A program made the position numbers and the translations under genes. This document shows, one piece after another, positions 9,759-17,840 of a stretch of 64,000 nucleotides of DNA. Location: assembly GCF_019880385.1 (NCBI RefSeq), contig NZ_CP082273.1, forward strand, positions 2,666,001-2,730,000. The letters run 5' to 3'. The notes under the pieces were generated by a model that had not been told where the DNA came from, made no database searches, and saw nothing but the letters and a program-made list of their open reading frames with translations. Origin of the DNA: Nocardioides coralli (GTDB lineage Bacteria; Actinomycetota; Actinomycetes; Propionibacteriales; Nocardioidaceae). Every line of letters begins with the position of its first letter. Position 1 is the stretch's first letter.

Positions 9759-10331
9759 TCAGTTCAGGTCCGGGTCCACCGGGCGCGTGGAGTGCCAGGC
9801 GAGCTCGCCGGGCTGGCGGCGCAGCACCTCGCGCCACAGCTCCGTGGGGTCCTCCTGGAACGCATCGAGCGGCAGCGACGGCACGACGTACCAGCTGCCC
9901 TCGGCGATCTCGCCCTCGAGCTGCTCGGCGCCCCACCCGGCGTACCCGGCGAAGATGCGCATGCCGGTCAGGGACCCGTCGATCAGCTCGACGGGGGTGT
10001 CGAGGTCGACCACGCCGAGCATCCCGGAGACCTCGCGGAAGCCGACCGGCACGTCGCCCGAGTCACGGAGCAGGCCCACCGCCAATGCCCCCTCGGTGCT
10101 GACCGGGCCGCCCTGGAAGAGCACCTCGGGCTGGGCGACCACCTCGCCCCAGGAGGCCAGGACCTCGCTCACCGCCACGGCGGTGGGTCGGTTCAGGACG
10201 ACGCCGAGCGCGCCGTTGTCGTCGACGTCGAGGAGCAGCACGACCGTGTCGGAGAAGTTGGGGTCCAGCAGCTGCGGCGTCGCCACCAGCAGCATCCCCG
10301 CCCGGGGCTGCTGGCTGGGCGGGGCGCTCAT
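9759..10331 (-). CDS. YqgE/AlgH family protein (DUF179)
   Basis: A 190-residue protein matching the UPF0301 family: GMLLVATPQLLDPNFSDTVV, the GVVLNRP signature, VLFQGGPV, and the FAGYAGWGAEQLEGEI segment. The biochemical role is unknown. The ATG at 10331 gives a normal-length product. It is followed 86 bases later by the DUF3039-helicase pair on the same strand. The 146 bases upstream, to 10478, hold no gene I can support. Confidence 0.92.
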   Translation of the reverse strand: MSAPPSQQPRAGMLLVATPQLLDPNFSDTVVLLLDVDDNGALGVVLNRPTAVAVSEVLASWGEVVAQPEVLFQGGPVSTEGALAVGLLRDSGDVPVGFREVSGMLGVVDLDTPVELIDGSLTGMRIFAGYAGWGAEQLEGEIAEGSWYVVPSLPLDAFQEDPTELWREVLRRQPGELAWHSTRPVDPDLN

Positions 10332-10477
10332 GGACCCATCATCGCGAACCCGAGGGGCCGGTCAAGGGAGAACGCAGCAACAGCCCCGGCCCGACGCGGG
10401 AGGGATGCTGTGCGGCCGGGAGGGACCGCGGCGGGTGCGTCGTAGCCGGGGCTGTCCGGTCTGTGAGGGCCGGGTGA

Positions 10478-11008
10478 TCAGGCCGCCAGGACGGCGCGCA
10501 ACCGGTCGACGAGACCGGGCGCGGCGTGCTCCCCGCCCTTGCGGGGGCGGGGCGGCCGGTAGCCGTCACGGGCCCGCTCCTCGATGGCGGCACCGACCCG
10601 CGGGGCACCGGCATCGCCGAGCCCGGCGCGGCCGGCCATCACCGCGAGCAGCGTGTGCTCCTTCGCGGTGGCGGTCCGCATCGCCTCGGCCATGGCCGCG
10701 TCGACGGGCTGGTCGCGGTAGTGGTCGAGGATCGCGCGGATCCCCGGGAGCTCGTCGGCGGTGGCCTGCCAGGCCGTGACGACCGCCTGCTCGAGGTCGA
10801 GCGGCTGGCTGGCCAGCTCGCGCTCGATGCGGCCCGAGAGCCGGGTGTGCCAGCGCAGCTGCAGGGCACCCAGGAGCTCGAGCTCGTCACGGAAGGACGC
10901 GCGGACACCCTCCACGTCCAGCGGCAGCAGACCGTCTCGACGGGCGTCGGCGGTCGTGGTCACGTCGCGGAGGATCTCCCCGCGGGAACGGAAGGCGATC
11001 CAGGTCAT
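10478..11008 (-). CDS. Unrecognised helical protein controlled by a divergent TetR regulator
   Basis: A 176-residue soluble protein with an excellent AAGGAG ribosome site seven bases before the ATG at 11008. It is mostly charged amphipathic helix (residues about 35-130) with a basic Pro/Arg loop near 150. No transmembrane segment, signal peptide or catalytic motif is seen, and I recognise no family. It is divergent from a TetR-family gene, and twin palindromes at 11047-11078 lie just upstream, so it is probably the regulated target. That makes an inducible or stress-related role plausible, by inference only. Confidence 0.7.
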   Translation of the reverse strand: MTWIAFRSRGEILRDVTTTADARRDGLLPLDVEGVRASFRDELELLGALQLRWHTRLSGRIERELASQPLDLEQAVVTAWQATADELPGIRAILDHYRDQPVDAAMAEAMRTATAKEHTLLAVMAGRAGLGDAGAPRVGAAIEERARDGYRPPRPRKGGEHAAPGLVDRLRAVLAA

Positions 11009-11046
11009 GGTGCGCTCCTTTGCGTGCCGTTACATACCGTAAGTAC

Positions 11047-11078
11047 GTACTCAGAGTACGCCCACATACTCGGAGTAT
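11047..11078. promoter_or_regulatory. Twin TetR-type operators
   Basis: GTACTC-A-GAGTAC (11047-11059) and ATACTC-G-GAGTAT (11066-11078) are two perfect 6-1-6 palindromes sharing the core TACTC-N-GAGTA. Their centres are 19 bp apart. They lie between the divergent starts at 11008 (-) and 11141 (+), an arrangement expected for an autoregulated TetR repressor. Confidence 0.75.
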
Positions 11079-11140
11079 CCAAAGCGGCAGGAGCGTGACG
11101 CCGCTCACCAGTGGACCCAGACCGGCCTAGACTGCCTCGA

Positions 11141-11812
11141 ATGAGCAAGGCATCGGTGTCCAAGCTGGTCCCCCGCGTGCCGAGCCGTCGGCAGCAGTAC
11201 TCCGCGGCCACGCGGCGGACGCTGATCGACGTGGCCGAGGAGCTGTTCACCGAGCACGGGTACGCCGCCACCTCCCTCGACGCCATCGTGGCCGGGGCGG
11301 AGGTCACCAAGGGGGCGCTCTACCACCACTTCAGCGGCAAGCAGGCGCTCTTCGAAGCCGTCTTCGAGCGGGTGGAGACCCAGGCCTCCGCCGCGATCCA
11401 CGACTCGCTCAAGGGCCACGACGACGCCTGGGAGAAGGCGATCGCGGGGCTGCGGGCGTTCCTCGAGGTGGTGCGGCAACCGGCGTACCGCCGGATCGTG
11501 ATCCTCGAGGGTCCGGCCGTCCTCGGCTACGCGCGGTTCCGCGAGCAGGAGGAGCGCTCCACCTTCGCGAACGTCCTCGACATCGTGGGGGCGGTGCTCG
11601 ACGCCGCGGAGTGGGACTTCGACGACGCCATGGTCGAGACCTTCACCCGGATCTTCTTCGGCGCCATGTCGTCGGCGGGCGAGGCGGTCTCCACCAGCGA
11701 GGACCCGGCGTCCGCCGCGGCACGTGTTGAGACTGCGATCGGGATCATCCTCGCGGGGCTGCGCACGCTCGCCGACACCAGCGCGGAGCTGCCCGTCGTC
11801 GAGCCGGAGTGA
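11141..11812 (+). CDS. TetR/AcrR-family transcriptional regulator
   Basis: A 223-residue regulator. The TetR HTH is clear: LIDVAEELFTEHGYAATSLDAIV, then VTKGALYHHFSGKQALFEAVF. The C-terminal part is a helical ligand domain. ATG 11141 is used; the frame extends to 11111 but overlaps the promoter region. It probably binds the twin palindromes upstream and represses both itself and the divergent gene at 10478-11008. A small kinase gene starts 4 bases after its stop and may be co-transcribed. Confidence 0.93.
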   Translation: MSKASVSKLVPRVPSRRQQYSAATRRTLIDVAEELFTEHGYAATSLDAIVAGAEVTKGALYHHFSGKQALFEAVFERVETQASAAIHDSLKGHDDAWEKAIAGLRAFLEVVRQPAYRRIVILEGPAVLGYARFREQEERSTFANVLDIVGAVLDAAEWDFDDAMVETFTRIFFGAMSSAGEAVSTSEDPASAAARVETAIGIILAGLRTLADTSAELPVVEPE

Positions 11813-11816
11813 GCCG

Positions 11817-12362
11817 GTGGCGCGGCTGCTGCACCTGAACGGCCCCTCCGGGATCGGCAAGAGCACCCTCGCGCGTCGGTGGGCCGACGAGAGACCCGGG
11901 ACCCTCGACCTCGACGTCGACCAGGTCGTGCCCCTGCTGGGTGGCTGGCGCGACGACTTCGGCGCTGCGCTCGCGCCGGCGCGGCGCCTCGCGCTGGCGA
12001 TGGCGGCGGCACACCTGGCGAGCGGGAAGGACGTGGTGCTGCCCCAGCTCGTCACCAGCGAGGCTGAGGCCTGCCGCTTCGAGGCCGCCGCGACCGACGC
12101 CGGGGCGACCTACGTCGAGGTGGCGCTGCTCGTCTCGACGGCGGAGCAGACGGAGCGGTTCACGGCCAAGCGTCGGGTGACGGCAGTCGAGCGTCACGTC
12201 GGCAACTACCTGAAGGAGCGCGGCGGGGAGACCGTGCTGGCGCGCATCCACGCCCATCACCGGGACTACCTGGCCCACCGACCGAGGGCGCTGCGGCTGT
12301 CCACCGACGGGCACAGCCCCGACGAGACGTACGACGCCCTGGTGACACTGCTCGCCGACTGA
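11817..12362 (+). CDS. P-loop small-molecule kinase-like ATPase
   Basis: About 181 residues beginning at GTG 11817 (VARLLHLNGPSG). Walker A is NGPSGIGKSTLARR and a lid-like segment ERFTAKRR follows, so it resembles AAA_33 / chloramphenicol-phosphotransferase-like kinases. The substrate is unknown. It begins 4 bases after the TetR stop codon on the same strand, hence probably translationally coupled. Antisense frames are also open but lack motifs. Confidence 0.75.
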   Translation: MARLLHLNGPSGIGKSTLARRWADERPGTLDLDVDQVVPLLGGWRDDFGAALAPARRLALAMAAAHLASGKDVVLPQLVTSEAEACRFEAAATDAGATYVEVALLVSTAEQTERFTAKRRVTAVERHVGNYLKERGGETVLARIHAHHRDYLAHRPRALRLSTDGHSPDETYDALVTLLAD

Positions 12363-12419
12363 CGCCGCCCCCGCTCGTCTGATGTCACGCAAGCGCGGTC
12401 GGGCCGAGTTGCACCCCGG

Positions 12420-13430
12420 CTACTTGAAGGTGACGTTGCCGCTCTGCTGGGGCACGAGCTCGATCCAGGTGTGACCGGCGGGGACCTCGAGCTTCCCCTT
12501 CTTGGTCGACAGCGACAGCGGCGCGTCCAGGCCCTTCTTGCTCCAGGTGCCGGTGACGACCTTGCCGCCGTGGAAGAGCAGCGCCTGTCCCTTGCCCTCC
12601 AGCTTGGTCTCCGGGACTGGGTTGCCGGCCGGGTCGCGGTAGCCGGCGTCGCCGACCCTCACCCGCAGCACCAGGACGGTGTCGGTCGGGAACTCGTCCC
12701 CGCCGGCGGCGTAGGAGTTCTGGTTGACGTAGCCACCGTTGCGGTAGGACCACGTGGTCGTGTGGCTCCCGAAGGCCGCCGCGATGGTGCGCGCCTTCTT
12801 GCCCTTCGGCAGGTCCTCGGCCTCGCCCCACGGCAGGTAGTCGTCGGGCCGGCCCTCCGGGGTTTCCTTCCTGCTGTCGACCAGCTTCCCGAGGTCGGCC
12901 ATCAGGTTGTAGGGCGCGCTGCGGTCGCCGGCCCGGGTGAAGCCCGGGGACCCCTCGCCGTAGAACCGCACGCCGGCGTTGCGCAGCCGGTTGACGGTGA
13001 TGGGCGCCGCGCCGCTGGTGACCACCTCCGCATCAACCGGGCTGACGATGCCGATGTCGCTGGACCGCATGGAGCGGATCGGTCCGACGGTGCCGGGGAT
13101 CTCGGAGTAGTAGAAGACCGCCAGCCGTGTCATGCCGCCCTCGACCAGCTCCTCGACCACGAGGTCGGCAGCGCCGAGCCCCACCTGCGGAGCGCTGGAG
13201 GAGGAGTTGTCGATCTTGGCCACCATGACCGGGTGGGTGCGCAGCGAGCTGTCCTCCCCCTCGACGTCGAGACCCGTCAGCGGCCAGGTCTGCCCCAGGG
13301 TCGAGCCCTCGGCGACCTCCTGCCCCGGGGTCGACTCGGACTCGGGCTCGGCCTCGTCTCCGCCGCAGGCGGCCAGCAGCAGGCTGCCGGCCAGCAGGGC
13401 GGCAGTCATCGTCAGGGGGGATCGACGCAC
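12420..13430 (-). CDS. DUF3048 domain lipoprotein
   Basis: A 336-residue exported lipoprotein: signal peptide MRRSPLTMTAALLAGSLL with lipobox LAAC, then the DUF3048 N- and C-terminal domains (HPVMVAKIDNSSSSAPQVGL, TRLAVFYYSEIPGTVGPIRS, YNLMADLGKL, WSYRNGGYV). The GTG at 13430 is preferred: it has GGAG seven bases upstream and gives a compact signal peptide, whereas the upstream candidate codon is TTG. Family members such as YerB are surface lipoproteins of unknown biochemical role. Convergent with the kinase gene at 12362. Confidence 0.88.
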   Translation of the reverse strand: MRRSPLTMTAALLAGSLLLAACGGDEAEPESESTPGQEVAEGSTLGQTWPLTGLDVEGEDSSLRTHPVMVAKIDNSSSSAPQVGLGAADLVVEELVEGGMTRLAVFYYSEIPGTVGPIRSMRSSDIGIVSPVDAEVVTSGAAPITVNRLRNAGVRFYGEGSPGFTRAGDRSAPYNLMADLGKLVDSRKETPEGRPDDYLPWGEAEDLPKGKKARTIAAAFGSHTTTWSYRNGGYVNQNSYAAGGDEFPTDTVLVLRVRVGDAGYRDPAGNPVPETKLEGKGQALLFHGGKVVTGTWSKKGLDAPLSLSTKKGKLEVPAGHTWIELVPQQSGNVTFK

Positions 13431-13527
13431 GGTGCTACTCCGATCGGGATGGGCGGAACTCGTCAAGTGTGGGGGGTGTCCGGGGCCGCGGGCGACAGGC
13501 GGGGGTGTGTTGCGCCGGGCCGCGGGC

Positions 13528-14301
13528 TCAGTCGAGCCGGGCGCCGCCGTCGACGTAGAGGGTCTGCCCGGTGATGTAGGACGCCTCGTCGCTGCACAGG
13601 AACGCCGCTGCTGCGGCGATGTCCTCCGGCGCTCCGACCCGGCGGACCGGGTTGGCCTCGGCGTTCATCTTGCGGAAGTCCTCGACCGGCACGCCGAGGC
13701 GGTTGGCCGTGGCGTCGGTCATCTCGGTGGCGATGAAGCCCGGGGCGACGGCGTTGGTGTTGATGCCGAAGGGGCTGAGCTCGAGGCCGAGCGTCCGGGT
13801 GAAGCCCTGGATCCCCATCTTCGCCGCGGAGTAGTTGGCCTGGCCCCGGTTGCCCAGGGCAGACACGCTGGAGAGGTTGAGGATCTTGCCGTACTTCTGG
13901 TTGACGAAGTGCTTCTGGGCCGCCCGCGTCATGAGGAAGGCACCGCGCAGATGGACTCCCATGACGGTGTCCCAGTCGTCCTCGCTCATCTTGAAGAGCA
14001 GGTTGTCGCGGGTGACGCCCGCGTTGTTCACGAGGATGTGGATGCCACCGAGCTCGGAGACCACGCGCTCGACCGCCGCCTCGACGCTCGCGGCGTCCGC
14101 CACGTCGCAGGCCAGGCCGAGGTGGCTCGTCTTGGGTCGGTCGGCCCCGGGCAGGGCGGCGGCCGCCTTCCTGGCGGCCGACTCGTCGAGGTCGATGACC
14201 GCGACCCGGGCGCCCTCCTGGGCGAACCGCTGCGCGATCGCGTAGCCGATGCCGCGGGCCGCGCCCGTGACCACCGCGATGCGTCCGTCGAACCGACCCA
14301 T
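13528..14301 (-). CDS. fabG: Short-chain dehydrogenase, FabG-type 3-oxoacyl-ACP reductase
   Basis: A 257-residue classical SDR. TGAARGIGYAIA binds NAD(P), NNAGVTRD is present, the active-site Ser lies in NLSSVSALG and Tyr-Lys in YSAAKMG, and the end GQTLYVDGGARLD is typical of FabG. It reduces 3-oxoacyl thioesters or a related ketone; the fabG name is by similarity only and the genuine fatty-acid enzyme could be elsewhere. ATG 14301 is chosen because AGGAG precedes it by five bases; an in-frame GTG at 14307 lies too close to that site. Confidence 0.87.
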   Translation of the reverse strand: MGRFDGRIAVVTGAARGIGYAIAQRFAQEGARVAVIDLDESAARKAAAALPGADRPKTSHLGLACDVADAASVEAAVERVVSELGGIHILVNNAGVTRDNLLFKMSEDDWDTVMGVHLRGAFLMTRAAQKHFVNQKYGKILNLSSVSALGNRGQANYSAAKMGIQGFTRTLGLELSPFGINTNAVAPGFIATEMTDATANRLGVPVEDFRKMNAEANPVRRVGAPEDIAAAAAFLCSDEASYITGQTLYVDGGARLD

Positions 14302-14338
14302 GCTCACTCCTGGTGCTCTGGATGTGGGAAAACCGACG

Positions 14339-14752
14339 TCACTCTAGGGCGGTCCGGAGCCGGTCAGCGATTCGGGCTCGCTCCTCGTCATCGGCGTACC
14401 TCGTCCGCGGCCAGAAGAAGCCGCGCAGCCCGTCCCCCTTCGTACGGGGCACGACGTGGAGGTGCAGGTGCGGCACCGACTGGCTCACGGTGTTGTTGAC
14501 CGCGACGAAGCTCCCCTCCGCGCCGAGGGCCTGCTTCATCGCCTCCGCGAGCCGCTGGGCGTGGGCGAGGAACGGGTCGCGCAGGGGTGCCGGCAGGTCC
14601 GGGAGCGTGTCGACGTGGCGGCGTGGGACCAGCAGCGCGTGCCCCTTGAACACCGGACGGGCGTCGAGGAACGCCACGAAGTCGTCGTCCTCGAGCACCC
14701 GGTCCGCCGGCGTCACGCCGGCCACGATCGAGCAGAAGACGCAGTCGGCCAC
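14339..14752 (-). CDS. HIT-family nucleotide hydrolase
   Basis: A 137-residue protein with the histidine triad HLHLHVV near the C-terminus, the Zn-type N-terminal CVFCSIVAG and the ALLVPRRHVDTL strand. HIT proteins hydrolyse nucleoside phosphoramidates or dinucleotides in the cytoplasm. Start GTG 14752 gives VADCVFC. Its stop lies 37 bases upstream of the SDR start on the same strand. Confidence 0.93.
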   Translation of the reverse strand: MADCVFCSIVAGVTPADRVLEDDDFVAFLDARPVFKGHALLVPRRHVDTLPDLPAPLRDPFLAHAQRLAEAMKQALGAEGSFVAVNNTVSQSVPHLHLHVVPRTKGDGLRGFFWPRTRYADDEERARIADRLRTALE

Positions 14753-14775
14753 CGAGCCAGCCTAGGCGCGCGCGA

Positions 14776-16164
14776 TCAGTGGCAGACCTCGGTCGCGCAC
14801 TCGGGCGCGCGGGCCCGGATCACGCGACCGTGGCCGGCGCGCGCATCGAAGTGGTGGGCGTCGGTGGTGCCGTAGGTCCAGCGCAATCCGTGGGCAGCCA
14901 TCACCCGCACGACCTCGTGGCTGCGGGAGCGCCAGGCCACCCGCGGGTGGCTGCGACTGACCCACCAGGAGTTGGGGGTCCAGCCGTGGGAGGCCCGGTA
15001 GGGGTTCTCCCACGGGTTGACGTCGAGGGAGCGGCCGTAGGAGTGGGGCGAGCGGACGCCGGGCCGCCCGACCACGTCGCGGCAGTTGAACGCCGAGGTG
15101 TTGTCGGCCGCCATCGACCGGTAGTCGTCGGCGCCGCGGAGCCGCCTGGAATACCCGAACCGGTCGACGCGGTACATGCTGCGGATGGGCAGCCTGCGCT
15201 CGTACATCGCGACCAGGGCGCCGCGCATGTTGCCGATGGCGTCGGCGTGGGCGACGACCTCGCCGCGGTGGCGGTAGCCGTCGAAGGCCCAGTAGTTGAT
15301 CCGCAGCAGGCGCAGCTGCGGTCGGCCAACGGGACACCCGCGGTGCCACGACCGGCCCGTCATGTGGTTCCAGACCTTGTCGGGGATGCGCGTCACCACG
15401 GGGTTGGCCCCGTCGCCCACGGCCCGGGCCTGGTCGGGCAGCTTCACCCGGGGACGTGGCGCGTTGCCGGGGAGCCGCACCGGGACGCCGGGCGGCACGT
15501 TGTCGATCCGGTGGACGCTGCTCCTGTCGCCCGTGACCCAGTCGAGCCGGGGCGCGGTCGCCTTCCAGCGGGTGTCGGTGCGGGGCCGCACGCTGATCCG
15601 GGCCTGACCCTGGCCGCCAGTGGTCGGTCGGCGGTAGAGCCGCCACGGACCGCCGCCGTTGCGTCGGAACAGCTTCACCCGTCCGGACACCGGCTGGCCG
15701 TTGCCGGCTTGCCAGACCACCCGGACCACGACGCTCTGCTCGTCGACCACCCGCTTCGGCGCCCGCACCCGGACCGCCGACGACCGCCGACGCAACGGCA
15801 CCTCGACGCGGCCCGACTCGGCCGGGGCGTGGGTCGCGTCCCCGGCGTACGTCGCCCGGAAGCTGTTGTCGGCGGCGTCCCGGGCCAGGGTGCGGCTCGT
15901 CTCGGCACGACCCTCGTCGTCGGTCACGAGCGTCTCGACAGACCGCCACTCCCCGTCCACCCGTCGCTCGAGCAGAACCTGGGCCGCCACCACCGGGGAG
16001 TCGTCCTCCGTGCGGAGGGTCACCGCGAGGGGAGTGGCCGTGTCGGCGAACGACCGCTCCCCAGTGAGGGTGAGGGTCGTCGGGACCGGATCCGCGGCGC
16101 CAGCCGGAGAGCCGAGTCCCAGCAGCAGGGTGAGGGTGAGGACCACGAGACGCCCGAGAGACAT
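14776..16164 (-). CDS. Secreted M15-like peptidase with Ig-like N-terminal region
   Basis: A 462-residue exported protein; ATG 16164 starts the signal peptide MSLGRLVVLTLTLLLGLGSPAGAA. Residues about 30-220 are beta-rich Ig-like repeats. The C-terminal third is a VanY/M15-type domain: SPHSYGRSLDVNPWENPY carries the His and Asp zinc ligands and DAHHFDA the third His. Such enzymes cut the peptide stems of peptidoglycan. The substrate is not known. It lies 23 bases upstream of the HIT gene on the same strand and is divergent from the secreted protein at 16314. Confidence 0.84.
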   Translation of the reverse strand: MSLGRLVVLTLTLLLGLGSPAGAADPVPTTLTLTGERSFADTATPLAVTLRTEDDSPVVAAQVLLERRVDGEWRSVETLVTDDEGRAETSRTLARDAADNSFRATYAGDATHAPAESGRVEVPLRRRSSAVRVRAPKRVVDEQSVVVRVVWQAGNGQPVSGRVKLFRRNGGGPWRLYRRPTTGGQGQARISVRPRTDTRWKATAPRLDWVTGDRSSVHRIDNVPPGVPVRLPGNAPRPRVKLPDQARAVGDGANPVVTRIPDKVWNHMTGRSWHRGCPVGRPQLRLLRINYWAFDGYRHRGEVVAHADAIGNMRGALVAMYERRLPIRSMYRVDRFGYSRRLRGADDYRSMAADNTSAFNCRDVVGRPGVRSPHSYGRSLDVNPWENPYRASHGWTPNSWWVSRSHPRVAWRSRSHEVVRVMAAHGLRWTYGTTDAHHFDARAGHGRVIRARAPECATEVCH

Positions 16165-16313
16165 GCGGCGATTGTGCACGAGCTGCGGGCTCCGCGGGCG
16201 CCGCCGGCCTTGATGTGTCAGGATGCGGCTCGCTCACGCCGGGAGGACCTCGAACGGCGTCACCCACCTCCCGGCTGACCCGTCACGGCGCCGGACACCC
16301 GCACCGGAGAACC

Positions 16314-17831
16314 GTGAAGCGTCTCGCTGCCCTGCTCGCCCCTGCCCTCGTGGGCTCCCTGCTGCTCGCCGCTGCGCCCGCGCAGGCCGACCCCGACCCG
16401 GTCACCGTGACCTGGCCGGAGCGGACCGCCTTCAACCCCGACCGCTTCACCTACGAGGTCGCCGTCGAGGACCCGACCGCAGCCGGCGACCTCGTCGTGT
16501 GGTGGGTGGACCAGTGGGAGAACCAGCACCCCGTCGACGTCCCGGCCGGCGGCGCGGTCGTGACGCCCGACTTCACCGGGGGAGGCACGGGCCCGGTGCT
16601 CCTCACGCGGTGCCCGGTCGCGGCCTCCGAGGTCGCCGACTGCACGGAGGTCTCCCGGTCCCCCGAGCTCGTCGTCCACGCCCGGCTGCTGCTGGGTGAC
16701 CGCGACGTCAACGGCGGCTGGCCGATCACCCCCGATGACCCGCTGGCCCTCGTCGCCGCCCCCCTCGACCACCCCGAGCTGGCCAGCCCGCGGGTCGAGT
16801 GGCGCGTGATGACCGGCGGGAACCTCCAGGACACACAGCTGACCTCGGGCACGATCCCGCAGGGTCAGCTGGAGCGGGACCCGGCGACCGGCTACGCCCG
16901 CATTCCCTTCACCCTCCCGCCCGGCGTGCGGAGCGGGCAGTACTGGCTCCGGGTCCGCTTGACCGCGGAGACCGACTCCTTCGGCCGCCTCGAGTCCTTC
17001 GAGGAGGTGGAGTCGTTCCAGGTCGACGCTGACGCCCCCACGGTCACGGTGGACCTCGGCGCGCCGACGTTCTACCCCGTCACCGACGGCCACCTGGATG
17101 AGCTCACGATCCGCACCACCACCGACGAGTACATCACCGCCACGCTGGAGGTCCGTGACGGCGCTGGCAACCGGGTCCACCACGCCAGTGACTCCGGGCA
17201 GCCCTGGGTGGCGCCGGAGTTCACCTGGAACGGCCGGAGCGGCGGCAAGCCGGTGCCCGAGGGCAGCTACCGGGTCCTGGTCAGCACCGTCGACCGCGCC
17301 GGCAACGCCGGTACGCCGTGGAAGGGATCGGTCCGGGTGTCGCACGACGAGCTGCGGTGGAAGACGGCCACGATCAGCGGCAGCGCCCAGGAGGCGCTCG
17401 CCGGCAAGCCCTACGTCGGGCGCTGCTCCACCCTGGACCGCAAGGCCCGCGGCGTGCTCGGGTTCTACTCGCAGACCAGATGCAGTGGAAACGCCCGCCG
17501 CAGCGCGGTCGCGACCCACTCCGGCGCCTACGTCCCCCAGGCGTTCAAGCAGCGCTACGACTGGGCCCAGGTGACGCTGCACGGGGGCCCGGCCAGCCGC
17601 TCCGGTCGCGACTACGTGGTGCTCGGGCTGCTCGACCGGTCCCACGACGTCGTCAAGCGGCGGGTGCTGCGCCGCGGCGGCGGGTCCACCCCGCGCATCC
17701 CCGCCGGAAGGCTCGTGGTCGACGCGGCGTCGGAGAACCCCTACCTGCTCTGGTACACCGGGCTCAGCGAGGGCAGCCGCTACGACGTCGCGCGCTACAC
17801 CGTCAGGCTGCGCTACCAGGTCCTCGACTGA
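16314..17831 (+). CDS. Secreted protein with FlgD-type Ig-like domain
   Basis: A 505-residue exported protein beginning at GTG 16314 (VKRLAALLAPALVGSLLLAAAPAQA, a clear signal peptide). The middle region (about residues 245-340) contains the FTWNGRSGGKPVPEGSYRV motif typical of FlgD-like Ig repeats used as linkers in surface proteins. The C-terminal 150 residues are unrecognised and contain three cysteines. No catalytic motif is seen. It is divergent from the M15-type peptidase and convergent with the P450. Function unknown; a cell-surface or adhesive role is only an inference. Confidence 0.75.
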   Translation: MKRLAALLAPALVGSLLLAAAPAQADPDPVTVTWPERTAFNPDRFTYEVAVEDPTAAGDLVVWWVDQWENQHPVDVPAGGAVVTPDFTGGGTGPVLLTRCPVAASEVADCTEVSRSPELVVHARLLLGDRDVNGGWPITPDDPLALVAAPLDHPELASPRVEWRVMTGGNLQDTQLTSGTIPQGQLERDPATGYARIPFTLPPGVRSGQYWLRVRLTAETDSFGRLESFEEVESFQVDADAPTVTVDLGAPTFYPVTDGHLDELTIRTTTDEYITATLEVRDGAGNRVHHASDSGQPWVAPEFTWNGRSGGKPVPEGSYRVLVSTVDRAGNAGTPWKGSVRVSHDELRWKTATISGSAQEALAGKPYVGRCSTLDRKARGVLGFYSQTRCSGNARRSAVATHSGAYVPQAFKQRYDWAQVTLHGGPASRSGRDYVVLGLLDRSHDVVKRRVLRRGGGSTPRIPAGRLVVDAASENPYLLWYTGLSEGSRYDVARYTVRLRYQVLD

Positions 17832-17840
17832 GACGGCGGG

